The notes: generated by a model from the sequence alone, not told the origin. Counted from the stretch's first letter, positions 17,612-26,726 are shown. The stretch is DNA of 64,000 bases from Arthrobacter sp. FW306-07-I (GCF_021800405.1 NZ_CP084550.1:3472001-3536000); one strand, 5' to 3'. A program made the numbers and translations.

Positions 17612-18118
17612 ATGACCACCCGCGCCGTGGCGTCCCTCCTTCGCTGTGCCTGGCTGCTGGCCGCTGCCCTGGCCGTCATCGCAGGGCTGCTGGGCATGCA
17701 CGTGCTCACCTCCGGGCATGGCTCGCACGGGGCCGGCCTGCAGGTCATGATTTCCCACAGTCCGGCTTCTCCTGTGGCGTCCGCCCACCCATCGCACAGC
17801 GCCGGGCACTCCCCCAGCCACACCGCCGTCGCGCATTCCGCTGCTGCCGGCGGCCATGCCGGCGAGCGCCCCGGCTCCTCCACTCCGGACGCGCCAGCCC
17901 TTGCCTCGCCCGCCTGCGGCGATTCCTGCCCGGGCGCCCAGGAATCGGGCGCGCCCTGTGTCCCCTCTGCGCCCGGCAGCCCGGTCACCCTTTCCCCACC
18001 CCAGGCATCCCCCGCCGCGATTCCTGCACCTCGCGCCCCCGGTAGCACCGCGGGCGCCGGCTACGGCTACCTGCCGCCCAGCCCCACACCCTGCGACCTG
18101 TCGATCAGCCGGACGTAA
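17612..18118 (+). CDS. DUF6153-like membrane-anchored His-rich protein
   Basis: 168 residues. One N-terminal hydrophobic helix (about 10-30, AALAVIAGLLGMHVLTSGHG) is followed by an extracytoplasmic His/Ser/Ala/Pro-rich tail with several Cys (SPACGDSCPGA, GAPCVPS). The start is set by AAAGGAGGG before the ATG. Proteins of this plan (DUF6153) are typically found beside DUF305 and copper genes in actinobacteria, as here. A periplasmic-side copper-binding role is inference from composition and neighbours. Confidence 0.78.
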   Translation: MTTRAVASLLRCAWLLAAALAVIAGLLGMHVLTSGHGSHGAGLQVMISHSPASPVASAHPSHSAGHSPSHTAVAHSAAAGGHAGERPGSSTPDAPALASPACGDSCPGAQESGAPCVPSAPGSPVTLSPPQASPAAIPAPRAPGSTAGAGYGYLPPSPTPCDLSISRT

Positions 18119-18175
18119 GCCGGACTGCGCCACATCCATCGCGGCCCAGTTCACCCACTCCCCTGAAAGACAACC

Positions 18176-18826
18176 ATGAACACCACCATCAAGACCCTGT
18201 CCATTGCTGCTGCCCTGGCGGCCTCGCTTGGCCTGGCAGGCTGCGCCGGCAACGCCGGATCGGGCAACAGCATGCCCATGGACCACGGGAACTCCGGCCC
18301 CATGTCGAGCACGATGCCCAGCTCCGGGGCCAGGTCCAGCGGGGGCACGACGCCCAGCGCGGACGCCGACCACAACCAGGCCGACATCATGTTTGCCCAG
18401 ATGATGATCCCGCACCACGCCCAGGCGGTGGAGATGAGCGGCATCATCCTGGACAAGCAGGGCGTCCCGGCGGAAGTGACTGCGCTTGCCAGCAAGATCA
18501 AGGCGGCGCAGGCCCCCGAGATCGAGCAGATGACCGGCTGGCTCCAGGGGTGGAACGTACCCACCATGATGAACGACCACACCGGCCATGGCATGACCGG
18601 CATGGTGGACGACGCCGGGATCGACAAGCTCAAGTCGGCCACCGGCACCGACGCTGCGCGGCTTTTCCTGGAGCAGATGATCGGCCATCACGAGGGCGCC
18701 ATCGACATGGCCCAGCAGGAGATCAGCGCCGGCAAATCCCCTGAAGCCGTGAAGCTGGGCCACGAGATCGTGGACGCGCAGCAGACGGAGATCATGCAGA
18801 TGAAGCAGCTGCTGGCCACGCTCTAG
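18176..18826 (+). CDS. DUF305 lipoprotein (CopM-like)
   Basis: 216 residues. The lipobox LAGC is near residue 23, followed by a Met/His/Ser linker (NSMPMDHGNSGPM). Two DUF305 repeats are visible: the first begins MFAQMMIPHHAQAVEMS and the second FLEQMIGHHEGAIDMAQ, each with the paired His and Met expected to bind Cu(I). It is the last gene of the copper island, 57 bases after the DUF6153-like gene. It probably buffers copper outside the membrane after export by the ATPase. Confidence 0.9.
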   Translation: MNTTIKTLSIAAALAASLGLAGCAGNAGSGNSMPMDHGNSGPMSSTMPSSGARSSGGTTPSADADHNQADIMFAQMMIPHHAQAVEMSGIILDKQGVPAEVTALASKIKAAQAPEIEQMTGWLQGWNVPTMMNDHTGHGMTGMVDDAGIDKLKSATGTDAARLFLEQMIGHHEGAIDMAQQEISAGKSPEAVKLGHEIVDAQQTEIMQMKQLLATL

Positions 18827-18972
18827 CGTGGGACAGCCCGCCAACCTGGCGGGAAATGTGAACGACGCGGTGGCGGCACCCGGTGTGGGAGCCGCCGCCG
18901 CGGCGTCGCATGTTAAGTTGAAGGGCACGGGCCCCACCGGACCGCCGCCAGCTGGGAAAAGAGAAAATCTCC

Positions 18973-19638
18973 TTGGACACTTCCGCACCAGTACGAATCC
19001 TGACCGTCTGCACCGGCAACATCTGCCGGTCGCCCGTGGCCGAACGGCTGCTGCAGGCGGGGCTTGACCAAGTAGTGCCCGGCGGTTTCGAAGTCTCCAG
19101 CGCCGGGACCCGCGCCCTGGTGGGCCAGCCCATGCAGCCCATCTCGGCGGACATCGTGCGGACCTTCGGCGGGAATCCCGAAGGCTTCGCTGCCCGGCAG
19201 CTCACCCCCACAATCCTGCGCGGCGTGGACCTGGTGCTCACCATGACGTCCGGGCACCGCGGCGAGGTCCTGCAGCTGGACGCGTCCCTGCTCAAACGGA
19301 CCTTCACCATCCGCGAGTTCGCCCGGATGCTGAATGTCCTGGACCAGCGGGCCGCCGAAAATGACACCCAGCCCGCCGGCCCCCAGGAAGCAGCGTCCGA
19401 CGACGAGTCCCGGCTGGCTGCCAACGCCGCCTTTTGGCGCGGGCTGCCAGCCCGCGCCGCCGGGGTGCGGCACCTCTCGCTTCCCGCCGACCCCGCCGAA
19501 AATGACATCGTGGACCCCTACCGCCGCTCGCCCGAGGTCTACCGGGAGATGGAGGACCAGCTGGCTCCGGCGATCGTCTCCATCCTGCGCCACGCCCGCC
19601 TGAACGCGCCCGTGAGCCCGGACGCCGCCCAACTGTAG
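18973..19638 (+). CDS. Low-molecular-weight protein-tyrosine phosphatase
   Basis: 221-residue phosphatase. The P-loop VCTGNICRSP (C-x5-R-S) lies 12 residues from the start, and the general-acid Asp is in DIVDPYRRS near residue 181. It is longer than the usual 150-165 residues because of an insert around residues 120-160 that is rich in Ala, Gln and Glu. The TTG start fits because the catalytic strand follows at the standard distance. The neighbouring LCP genes suggest a role in cell-envelope polymer control, as for Wzb-type enzymes; this is inference. Confidence 0.88.
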   Translation: MDTSAPVRILTVCTGNICRSPVAERLLQAGLDQVVPGGFEVSSAGTRALVGQPMQPISADIVRTFGGNPEGFAARQLTPTILRGVDLVLTMTSGHRGEVLQLDASLLKRTFTIREFARMLNVLDQRAAENDTQPAGPQEAASDDESRLAANAAFWRGLPARAAGVRHLSLPADPAENDIVDPYRRSPEVYREMEDQLAPAIVSILRHARLNAPVSPDAAQL

Positions 19639-19765
19639 GTCCTGCCGCAGAGGCTCCACCCATCCGGCGTCTGGTCTCGGGCCTGCCGGCTGGTGTGGAA
19701 CAGAGTGCGGTTTTTCTGTGGATTTCCCCGATGTAAGGCATTTTTTCCGGTGCTAATTTTCCGAA

Positions 19766-20923
19766 ATGAGCACCCAGGCGAAGCTTCGCAGTACCGGCGC
19801 CGTCCGCGTTGTTGAGCGGTCCAAACGCCGTCGGCACCCGTTGCGGACCGCGCTGCTGGTGCTGCTCGCCGCAGCGATCCTGATAGCCGCCGCAGCCGGT
19901 ACGTACCTTTTCAGCCTCGGCCGTGCGTACGATTCACAGGCGAAGGTCATTGACAATCCATTCCCGTCCGAGTCCAACCGCCCTCAGCCGCGTTCCGCTG
20001 CGCCGTCCGGCGTAACACCGGCCGAAGGCACCGGCACTGGTGCGGCGGCCGGGCCCGCAGCAGGGCCCGCAGCAGCCGCCCCTGCCCAGGCACCCGGCGG
20101 GCAGGCGCTGAACATCCTGGTGATGGGCAGCGACAGCCGCGGGGCAACGGTTGGCAAGGCTGAATCCGGCAGCAGCTCGGATCAGCGCGCTGACACCCTC
20201 ATGCTGGTGCACATTCCCGCGGACCGATCCAAAATCTTCGCCATCTCCCTGATGCGCGACCTGTGGGTGGACATTCCGGGTCACGGGAGGGCAAAGATCA
20301 ATTCAGCCCTCGCCTACGGGGGCGTCCCCCTCATGGTGCAGACGGTGGAGACCATGTTCAACGAGCGCGTGGACCACGTGGCCATGGTCGACTTTGAGGG
20401 CTTTGTTGGCCTCACGGATGCCCTCGGCGGGGTTGAGGTGGACATCCCCCGGTCCTTCGTTTCCGCGCACGACAAATTCTCCTACCAGCAGGGGCGTACC
20501 CTGCTGGACGGCAAGCACGCCCTGGAGTTCGTCCGCGAGCGCTACTCCTTCACCGATGGCGATTACCAGCGGGTGCGCAACCAGCAGGCTTTCGTGCGGG
20601 CGCTTTTCGCCAAGAACCTCAGCCCGGAAACCCTTCTGAACCCGGTGAAGGTGCATAACGTAGTCACTGCCATGTCGCCGTTCATCAGCGTGGACAGCGG
20701 ACTTAACGCAGCGGCCCTGGCAAACCTGGCCTTGGAACTGCGCAACGTGCGTGCAGACGACATGGAAATGTTTACCCTTCCCACCCTGGGGATCGGAACC
20801 TCCGCGGACGGCCAGTCCATCGTCCTTCCGAACCAAACGGCAATCAAAGACATCGGCGATGCGCTGGCAGGTGACAGTTTGGACAACTATGTAGCCAATA
20901 ACGGCTTGCCGGACGGACACTGA
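19766..20923 (+). CDS. LytR-CpsA-Psr (LCP) family glycopolymer ligase
   Basis: 385 residues. A basic N-terminus and one transmembrane helix (about 30-52) are followed by a Pro/Ala-rich linker and the LCP domain from about residue 112 (LNILVMGSDSRG). Key residues are present in DQRADTLMLVH, SLMRDLWVDIPGHGRAKINSA and FVRERYSFTDGDYQRVRNQQ. Such proteins attach wall teichoic acid-like polymers or arabinogalactan to peptidoglycan at the outer membrane face. It is followed 30 bases later by a second LCP gene; the pair is probably one operon. Confidence 0.92.
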   Translation: MSTQAKLRSTGAVRVVERSKRRRHPLRTALLVLLAAAILIAAAAGTYLFSLGRAYDSQAKVIDNPFPSESNRPQPRSAAPSGVTPAEGTGTGAAAGPAAGPAAAAPAQAPGGQALNILVMGSDSRGATVGKAESGSSSDQRADTLMLVHIPADRSKIFAISLMRDLWVDIPGHGRAKINSALAYGGVPLMVQTVETMFNERVDHVAMVDFEGFVGLTDALGGVEVDIPRSFVSAHDKFSYQQGRTLLDGKHALEFVRERYSFTDGDYQRVRNQQAFVRALFAKNLSPETLLNPVKVHNVVTAMSPFISVDSGLNAAALANLALELRNVRADDMEMFTLPTLGIGTSADGQSIVLPNQTAIKDIGDALAGDSLDNYVANNGLPDGH

Positions 20924-20953
20924 TCCCACCAGTCACAATGAGGTGGAGGCGTC

Positions 20954-22105
20954 ATGAGCATCCCAGGCGGTCCTGATCCGTCCGGTCCCGTCGGCCCCGG
21001 CAATTCCGGTCCGCCCACAGGCCCATCCGCGCCCCGGCCCGGCTGGCTGGTTGCCCTGGGACGCCGCCGCTGGATCGTGGCACTGGTGGTGCTGGCCCTT
21101 GTGGCGGCAGCCGGCATCGCGGTCTTCAGCCTGAACCGCGCCGGCCAGGAGGCACGGCCGGCAGCCACCCAAACCCAGCCGCCGAGCGAAACGCCCAGCC
21201 CAACGCCAACGCCCACTCCTTCCGAAACGCCGCCGCCGGCTCCCGCTCCCCCGCCCCCGCCTCCCCCGATCCCGGAACTGCCCGCAGTTCCGATGAACAT
21301 CCTGGTGATCGGCAGCGACATCCGCGGCGGCACGCCGGCGCGGGACGCCGCCGCCCATACGGCAGCCACCGGCGAAGCCCAGGACCAGCGGGCGGACTCC
21401 CTGATGGTGGTTCACGTCCCGGCCGACCGCCGGAACCTTTACCTCATCTCCATCAACCGCGACAACTGGGTGGACATCCCCGGCTACGGGGCCGCCAAGA
21501 TCAATGCAGCCCTGCAGTATGGCGGCATCGACATGGAAACTGCCACCGTGCAGCAACTGCTGGGAATCACCATCGACCACACGCTGATGCTGGACTTCGG
21601 CGGGTTCAAAATCCTGGTGGACGGCCTGGGCGGAATCGACGTCAATGTGCCCATCCCTTTCCAGTCCAGCGTTGAAACCCAACACGTCTTCCCCGCAGGC
21701 ATGAACCACCTGGACGGGCAGGCGGCGCTGGAGTTTTCCCGCGAGCGCTACGCCTTCGCCGACGGCGACTTCCAGCGGGTCCGCGACCAGCAGATCATGC
21801 TCCGCGCAATCCTGGCCCGCCTCACGGCTGGAGGTGCCCTCAACGATGTGAATACGGTGCGGTCCCTGGTCGACTTCGCTTCCTGCTGCCTCACCGTGGA
21901 TAAGGCCTTCGACCCCGTGCAGGCCGCCATTCTGGCTTACAGCCTGCGGAACCTGGACGTGAACGCCATCGGCACCATGACGCTTCCGACGGCGGGTTCA
22001 GGTTTCGTGGCCGGGCAATCCGTACTGTTTCCAGACTATGGCGGCATCGCGGCCGTGGGCGCAGCACTCCGGGAGGGCCGGATCGGCGACTTCGCGAAGC
22101 CATAG
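20954..22105 (+). CDS. LytR-CpsA-Psr (LCP) family protein, second copy
   Basis: 383 residues with the same plan as its upstream neighbour: short Gly/Pro N-terminus, one helix (about 37-57), a long Thr/Pro linker (SPTPTPTPSE then PPAPAPPPPPPP), and an LCP domain from about residue 114 (MNILVIGSDIRGG). The substrate-site Arg/Asp residues are in DQRADSLMVVH and INRDNWVDIPGYG; FSRERYAFADGDFQRVRDQQ ends the core. The tandem copies have diverged substantially outside the motifs, so they may handle different polymers or be partly redundant. Confidence 0.92.
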   Translation: MSIPGGPDPSGPVGPGNSGPPTGPSAPRPGWLVALGRRRWIVALVVLALVAAAGIAVFSLNRAGQEARPAATQTQPPSETPSPTPTPTPSETPPPAPAPPPPPPPIPELPAVPMNILVIGSDIRGGTPARDAAAHTAATGEAQDQRADSLMVVHVPADRRNLYLISINRDNWVDIPGYGAAKINAALQYGGIDMETATVQQLLGITIDHTLMLDFGGFKILVDGLGGIDVNVPIPFQSSVETQHVFPAGMNHLDGQAALEFSRERYAFADGDFQRVRDQQIMLRAILARLTAGGALNDVNTVRSLVDFASCCLTVDKAFDPVQAAILAYSLRNLDVNAIGTMTLPTAGSGFVAGQSVLFPDYGGIAAVGAALREGRIGDFAKP

Positions 22106-22192
22106 GGCGCAACCCCCGCTGTTCAGCCGATGCTCGCCGCCCGTTCACCGCCACGCCAGAGTCCGTGTACCGGCGGGGGCAACCCTGAGGAC

Positions 22193-23884
22193 ATGACCGA
22201 GTCTTCCCAGGCCGGGGTTTCCCGCCGCACCGTCGTCAAGAGTTCCGTCCTCGCCGCCGCGCTGGCCTCCGTGCCCGCCGCCAACGCCACGGCAGCCACC
22301 CAGTCTCCCGCCGGCGTCGCCCTGGTGCGCAACCGGCTCACACTGCCCAGCGGCATGGCCACCGGCGATGTCACCTCCGATTCGGCCGTGCTGTGGTCGC
22401 GCGCCTCGGGAGCCGGCCGGATGACGGCGGTCCTGCGGGCAGTGGACGACGGCGGCCAGGTGCTGCGCGGGCGCGGCGCCTTTGAGCGGGTCCTCCGCGG
22501 GCCCCGCGCCACCCAGGCATCCGACTTCACTGCCAAAATCCACGCCGGCAACCTGCCGTCCAACACGCGTTTTGCGCTGGAGATCAGCTTCGACGACGAC
22601 GCCGGCGCGGCCAGTGAGACGGTTCGCGGCAGCTTCCGCACGGCCCCTGACACCGGGACGGTCAACGGCAAGGGCCGCACCGGCGACACCACAAACGGCG
22701 GCGACGTCCCGGCGTCGTCCGCGCAAAGCTTTGTGTGGACCGGCGACACCGCGGGCCAGGGCTGGGGCATCAACGAGGAAATCGGGGGGATGCGTGGCTA
22801 CCGGGCCATGCACCAGACCCGCCCGGACTTCTTCATCCACTCCGGCGACACCATCTACGCCGACGGCCCCATCGCCGAAACCGTTGTGGAAAAGGACGGG
22901 CAGGTGTGGCGGAACCTGGTGACGGAGGAGGTGTCCAAGGTTGCCGAAACGCTGACCGAATTCCGCGGCCGCCACCGCTACAACTCCATGGACGCCAACA
23001 TGCGGGCCATGTTTGCCGACGTTCCGGTTATCGCCCAGTGGGATGACCACGAGACCCACAACAACTGGTACCCGGGCCAGATCATCGACGACTCCCGCTA
23101 TACGGTACGGGACGTCAACACCCTGGCTGCCCGCGGCCGGCAGGCCTGGCAGGAAAACATGCCCATCGCCGACAGCTCGGCCATCTGGCGGCCCGGAACG
23201 TTCGATGATGCCGGGCAGTACCAGCCGGCCCGGATCTACCGGAAGATCTCCCGGGGCCCGCAGCTGGACATCTTCTGCCTGGACATGCGCACCTACAAGT
23301 CCCCCAACACGGACGGCAAGGAACCGTACGCCACCAACATCCTTGGCCAGGAGCAGGTGGACTGGCTCATCCGCGAGGTGTCCAGGTCCAAGGCGACATG
23401 GAAGGTGATTGCCAACGACCTGCCACTGGGCATTGTGGTGCCGGACGGCCCGGTCAACCAGGAGAGCCTGTCCAACCGGGACAACGGCGCTCCCCTGGGC
23501 CGTGAACTCGAAATCGCAGGAGTGCTCAGCGCCTTCAAGCGCAACGGCGTCAAGAACACCGTGTGGCTCACCGCCGATGTGCACTACTGCGCCGCCCACC
23601 ACTACTCCCCCGAGCGTGCTGCCTTCACCGACTTCGCACCCTTCTGGGAGTTCGTGGCCGGGCCCATCGCCGCCGGCTCCTTCGGCCCCAACAGCATGGA
23701 CGGCACCTTCGGCCCCGAGGTGGTGTTCGCAAAGACCGGACGCTTCGCCGGAGAATCGCCGCGCGACGGCGAAAACCAGTTCTTCGGCCACGTCCAGCTG
23801 GGCGAGGACAACAGCTTCACCGCCAGCCTCCGGAACGCCAACGGTGCCACGGTGTTCTCCAAGGTCCTGACGCCCGAACGGTAA
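22193..23884 (+). CDS. phoD: Alkaline phosphatase D (PhoD), Tat-exported
   Basis: 563-residue secreted phosphodiesterase/phosphatase. The N-terminus VSRRTVVKSS followed by a weakly hydrophobic stretch is a twin-arginine signal. An N-terminal beta-sandwich (about 45-170) precedes the metal-binding domain: FIHSGDTIYADGP, QWDDHETHNNW, IANDLPLG and TADVHYCAAHHYS. PhoD enzymes use Fe3+ and Ca2+ and fold before export, matching the Tat signal. The ATG used places the RR motif 10 residues in. A 99-nt palindromic structure starts 11 bases after the stop. Confidence 0.93.
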   Translation: MTESSQAGVSRRTVVKSSVLAAALASVPAANATAATQSPAGVALVRNRLTLPSGMATGDVTSDSAVLWSRASGAGRMTAVLRAVDDGGQVLRGRGAFERVLRGPRATQASDFTAKIHAGNLPSNTRFALEISFDDDAGAASETVRGSFRTAPDTGTVNGKGRTGDTTNGGDVPASSAQSFVWTGDTAGQGWGINEEIGGMRGYRAMHQTRPDFFIHSGDTIYADGPIAETVVEKDGQVWRNLVTEEVSKVAETLTEFRGRHRYNSMDANMRAMFADVPVIAQWDDHETHNNWYPGQIIDDSRYTVRDVNTLAARGRQAWQENMPIADSSAIWRPGTFDDAGQYQPARIYRKISRGPQLDIFCLDMRTYKSPNTDGKEPYATNILGQEQVDWLIREVSRSKATWKVIANDLPLGIVVPDGPVNQESLSNRDNGAPLGRELEIAGVLSAFKRNGVKNTVWLTADVHYCAAHHYSPERAAFTDFAPFWEFVAGPIAAGSFGPNSMDGTFGPEVVFAKTGRFAGESPRDGENQFFGHVQLGEDNSFTASLRNANGATVFSKVLTPER

Positions 23885-23894
23885 GCCCTGCCCC

Positions 23895-23993
23895 TCGACG
23901 CGCAGAACCACTAGCGACGCGCATATTCCCTGACGCGCCGATATTCGGGGCGCGTCGATGATTTTGCGCGTCGCTGACGAAAATGGGCGTCGA
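23895..23993. repeat. 99-nt in-register imperfect palindrome with CGACGCGC blocks
   Basis: Three blocks of CGACGCGC or GACGCGCC on the left are mirrored at exactly matching distances on the right: TCGACGC at both ends, AGCGACGCGCA in the middle, GACGCGCC next to the AT-rich centre. Arms stay in register over the full 99 bases, with unpaired spacers between blocks. It lies 11 bases after phoD and 114 before the next gene. It may be a terminator, a protein array site or a mobile palindrome. Confidence 0.75.
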
Positions 23994-24106
23994 GCCGTAT
24001 GGTCCGCTGCCGCCGCCGTCGTTATTTGCGCCTGCCCCTGGGTACGCCGTTGGTAGTGTTCCTGCATTCGACACAGCATTTGGCAGGGTGAGGACGGGGT
24101 GATTTC

Positions 24107-24898
24107 TTGAAGGACACTTCAGCAAACGACGACGGCCTAACGGAGGCCGTCCAGCAGGCCGGGGCGGTGGAACTGCTGCTGATCCGCCATGGCGAGAGCG
24201 AAGGCAACGTTGCGGCCACCGAGGCCCGCGAGGCCGGCGTGGAGGTCATCAAGGTTCCCGCCCGGGATGCGGACGTGGACCTGTCCGGCACCGGCAGGGA
24301 CCAGGCCAAGGCGCTGGGCATGGCACTGGGACGGATTGCGGAGGAGTTCCGCCCTGACACGGTGGTGTCCTCCCCGTATGCGCGTGCCCGCCAGACGGCT
24401 GAGATCGCGGTGGAAACCGCAGGCTGGCCAGTGCAGGTTCGGATAGACGAACGGCTCCGCGACCGCGAACTGGGCATCCTGGACCGGCTCACGCGGCTGG
24501 GCGTGGAAAACCGCTACCCCGAGGAATCCGAACGCCGTGACTGGCTGGGCAAACTCTACTACCGGCCACCGGGAGGGGAATCCTGGGCGGACGTTGCGCT
24601 GCGGCTGCGGTCCGTCCTGGCCGAGCTGAACAACCTTGGCCTGGGCCAGCGGGTCATGCTGGTGTGCCACGACGCGGTAATCATGCTGTTCCGCTATGTC
24701 CTGGAAGGGCTCAGCGAAAAGGAACTGCTGGACCTGGCAGCCAGGGAGGCCATCCTCAACGCGTCACTGACCAAGTTTGTCCGCCCCTCCGGCGTGGGGC
24801 CGTGGACGCTGGAGAGCTTCAACGTGGCCGACCATCTGGCAGAGCAGGGCGTCGAGGTCACCCAGCACGCGGGAGACACCAGTGTCCGCCCACGATAA
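24107..24898 (+). CDS. Histidine phosphatase superfamily protein (phosphoglycerate mutase-like)
   Basis: 263 residues. The phosphorylated His is in LLIRHGESEGN near residue 27, the Arg in SSPYARARQTAE, the acid in RLRDRELGILD, and the second His in VMLVCHDAVIM. These define the histidine phosphatase fold; true glycolytic mutase activity is not implied. The TTG start is the earliest plausible one, and codons further in would remove part of the N-terminal tail. Its last 17 bases overlap the start of nnrD, suggesting coupled expression and perhaps a role in nucleotide or metabolite repair. Confidence 0.85.
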   Translation: MKDTSANDDGLTEAVQQAGAVELLLIRHGESEGNVAATEAREAGVEVIKVPARDADVDLSGTGRDQAKALGMALGRIAEEFRPDTVVSSPYARARQTAEIAVETAGWPVQVRIDERLRDRELGILDRLTRLGVENRYPEESERRDWLGKLYYRPPGGESWADVALRLRSVLAELNNLGLGQRVMLVCHDAVIMLFRYVLEGLSEKELLDLAAREAILNASLTKFVRPSGVGPWTLESFNVADHLAEQGVEVTQHAGDTSVRPR

Positions 24899-25841
24899 CG
24901 CACCCGGGCCCACGCTGGTGACGGCGACGCTCCTGCGGGGGTGGCCACTGCCGGCGCCGGGCGAAGATAAGTATTCACGCGGCTCCGTGTTGGTAGTGGG
25001 CGGGGCCAGGGCCACCCCGGGGGCAGCCCTTCTGGCCGGCACCGCAGCCTTGCGTGCGGGGGCCGGGAAAGTCACGCTGGCAGTGGCCGAGTCAGTGTCA
25101 GTGCAGCTGGGGGTGGCACTGCCTGAGTGCGGGTCCATCGGCCTTCCGGAGACTCCCGGCGGCTCCGTCAAACCGGAACTGGACCGCATTTCCTCCTACC
25201 TGGACCGGGCCGACGTCATCCTGGTGGGGCCCGGCCTGGACGATCCCGACCTCGCCGGCGAACTGCTGGAAGCGATGCTCGGGCAGGAGAATGAATCCAA
25301 CAGCGGCGCCCAAGGTGACGCCGGCAGGGGCTCCCAAGGCGACGCCGGCGCAAAGGAAGGTCCCGCCGTCGTCCTTGATGCCTACGCGCTGGGTGCCTTG
25401 GTGCCTCTGGAGGACCAACTCGGCCCCTGGCGCGGCCGGCTGATCCTCACCCCCAACCCCAAGGAAGCGGAGGTCCTGCTGGGGCGGGAGGTGAATGACC
25501 TCGAAAAGGACCTGGCCGAGATCTCCGCCAGGTTCGGCGCTGTGGTCAGCTGCCAGGGGCTGATCACCCAGCCGCCCGGCCTGAACCCGGACGAGCCGGA
25601 GCTGTGGAAGATCACCACGGGGTACGGCGGGCTGGGTACGTCCGGCAGCGGCGACGTCCTGGCGGGAGCCATTGCCGGGTTCCGTGCCCGCGGAACCACC
25701 GGCGCCCAAGCCGCCTGTTGGGGCACCCACCTGCACGCAGCCGCAGGCGACCGCTTGGCCGTCAGGCTGGGACCGCTCGGGTTCCTGGCCCGCGAACTGG
25801 CCGACGAACTGCCCGCCCTGATGCTGGAATTCAGCGTCTAA
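24882..25841 (+). CDS. nnrD: ADP-dependent NAD(P)H-hydrate dehydratase
   Basis: 319-residue ribokinase-fold repair enzyme that dehydrates damaged NADHX/NADPHX at the expense of ADP. Diagnostic segments are KYSRGSVLVVGG near residue 30, the phosphate loop GYGGLGTSGSGDVLAGAI and the late helix GTHLHAAAGDRLA. A Gly/Ala-rich insert (about 135-160) is an oddity probably in a surface loop. The GTG start overlaps the upstream gene. The companion epimerase domain NnrE is not fused here and is not in the window. Confidence 0.9.
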   Translation: MSAHDNAPGPTLVTATLLRGWPLPAPGEDKYSRGSVLVVGGARATPGAALLAGTAALRAGAGKVTLAVAESVSVQLGVALPECGSIGLPETPGGSVKPELDRISSYLDRADVILVGPGLDDPDLAGELLEAMLGQENESNSGAQGDAGRGSQGDAGAKEGPAVVLDAYALGALVPLEDQLGPWRGRLILTPNPKEAEVLLGREVNDLEKDLAEISARFGAVVSCQGLITQPPGLNPDEPELWKITTGYGGLGTSGSGDVLAGAIAGFRARGTTGAQAACWGTHLHAAAGDRLAVRLGPLGFLARELADELPALMLEFSV

Positions 25842-25872
25842 CGCCCGGCGGCAGGACACCCGGGCACGCGGA

Positions 25873-25898
25873 TGGCCCCCGGCTAAACCCGGGGGCCA
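25873..25898. terminator. Hairpin between convergent nnrD and Hsp20 genes
   Basis: TGGCCCCCGG pairs with CCGGGGGCCA around a six-base loop CTAAAC. It follows the nnrD stop by 31 bases, and the hsp20 gene converges from the other side, so it can serve nnrD and possibly both strands. No clear T-run. Confidence 0.7.
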
Positions 25899-26061
25899 CC
25901 GTGTCGGGAGGTTGAGGCCTAAGCTGCCGATGCGCTGTCTGGCGCTGTGGCGTTGCACAGATGGCGATTCGCCCCAAAAAGGCAGTCAACAGATCTGGCC
26001 GCCTCCCGATCCTTTTCCGAACCTCTTCGGGTCCCTGCGCTTGGCGGGATCCCTGCGCCGG

Positions 26062-26484
26062 CTATGCGGAGATCTCCTGCTTTGCCCCCTTCGTTTGAAT
26101 CTCAATCTTGCGCGGCTTGGCCTTTTCGGCCACCGGGATCCGCAACGTCAGGACGCCGGCGTCGTAGCTGGCCTTGACGTTGTCCGTGTCCAGCGTGTCG
26201 CCGAGGATCAGCTGCCGGCTGAAAACGCCGCGCGGCCGTTCACTGGCGATCAGTTCGGTGTCCTTGCCCACGGGATCGGGCCGTTCCGCCCGCACCGTCA
26301 GGACGTTCCGTTCCACGTCCAGGTCCACCGAATCCACAGCGACGCCGGGCAGATCGAAGGCCACGACGAATTCCTGGTCCTCACGCCATGCATCCATCGG
26401 CATCGCCGCCGGGCGTGCAGAGGTACCCAGGACCTGCTGGGCCAGCCTGTCCAGTTCGCGGAACGGATCGGTGCGCATCAACAT
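26062..26484 (-). CDS. Hsp20/alpha-crystallin small heat-shock protein
   Basis: 140-residue ATP-independent holdase. The alpha-crystallin domain spans about residues 33-125: [20 protein letters not shown] at its start and the C-terminal motif [14 protein letters not shown]. It opens with [12 protein letters not shown], typical of actinobacterial Hsp20. GGAGGG-like sequence precedes the ATG. The upstream region holds an ATCAGCC/GGCTGAT inverted repeat but no HspR HAIR box that I can recognise, so heat control may be by another route. Confidence 0.93.
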   Translation of the reverse strand: MLMRTDPFRELDRLAQQVLGTSARPAAMPMDAWREDQEFVVAFDLPGVAVDSVDLDVERNVLTVRAERPDPVGKDTELIASERPRGVFSRQLILGDTLDTDNVKASYDAGVLTLRIPVAEKAKPRKIEIQTKGAKQEISA

Positions 26485-26525
26485 GGCTTCCCTCCTCGTA
26501 AGAGATGGTCCAACATCGTTTCCAC

Positions 26526-26549
26526 ATCAGCCGATCTGTATTGGCTGAT
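26526..26549. promoter_or_regulatory. Inverted repeat upstream of Hsp20 gene
   Basis: ATCAGCC (26526-26532) mirrors GGCTGAT (26543-26549) across 10 bases, about 42 bases upstream of the hsp20 ATG in locally AT-rich DNA. It is well placed to overlap the promoter. It does not match the HAIR or CIRCE consensus as I remember them, so the regulator is unknown. Confidence 0.4.
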
Positions 26550-26658
26550 ATAGATTTTTTAGCACCGCAGCAGCAGGTCTTCAAGGGGTTCCTGCATGGT
26601 TTTTGGGTGATTTTTCTGCCCGTCGGGGCCTGACTCCGCAGTCGACGGCACCAGGGAA

Positions 26659-26698
26659 AAGGGCCTTCCACCCAGCTGCTGCTGCGCGGAAGGCCCTT
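26659..26698 (-). terminator. Intrinsic terminator of the Pro-rich small gene
   Basis: AAGGGCCTTCC and GGAAGGCCCTT are perfect 11-bp arms with an 18-base loop. Read on the minus strand the stem ends in CCCTT and continues TTCCC, a short T-rich tail. It lies 28 bases after the stop of the minus-strand Pro-rich gene, which supports that gene being expressed. Confidence 0.75.
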
Positions 26699-26726
26699 CA
26701 TCGAGTCACTGTTTTAAGGTTTTCGG

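Noticed and set aside
22145..24079. 644-codon minus-strand frame opposite phoD
   Set aside because: The Tat signal and all metal motifs are on the plus strand; this frame is a shadow.
26500..26560. HspR HAIR or CIRCE element upstream of Hsp20
   Set aside because: The inverted repeat ATCAGCC/GGCTGAT does not match either consensus; recorded only as an unassigned operator candidate.
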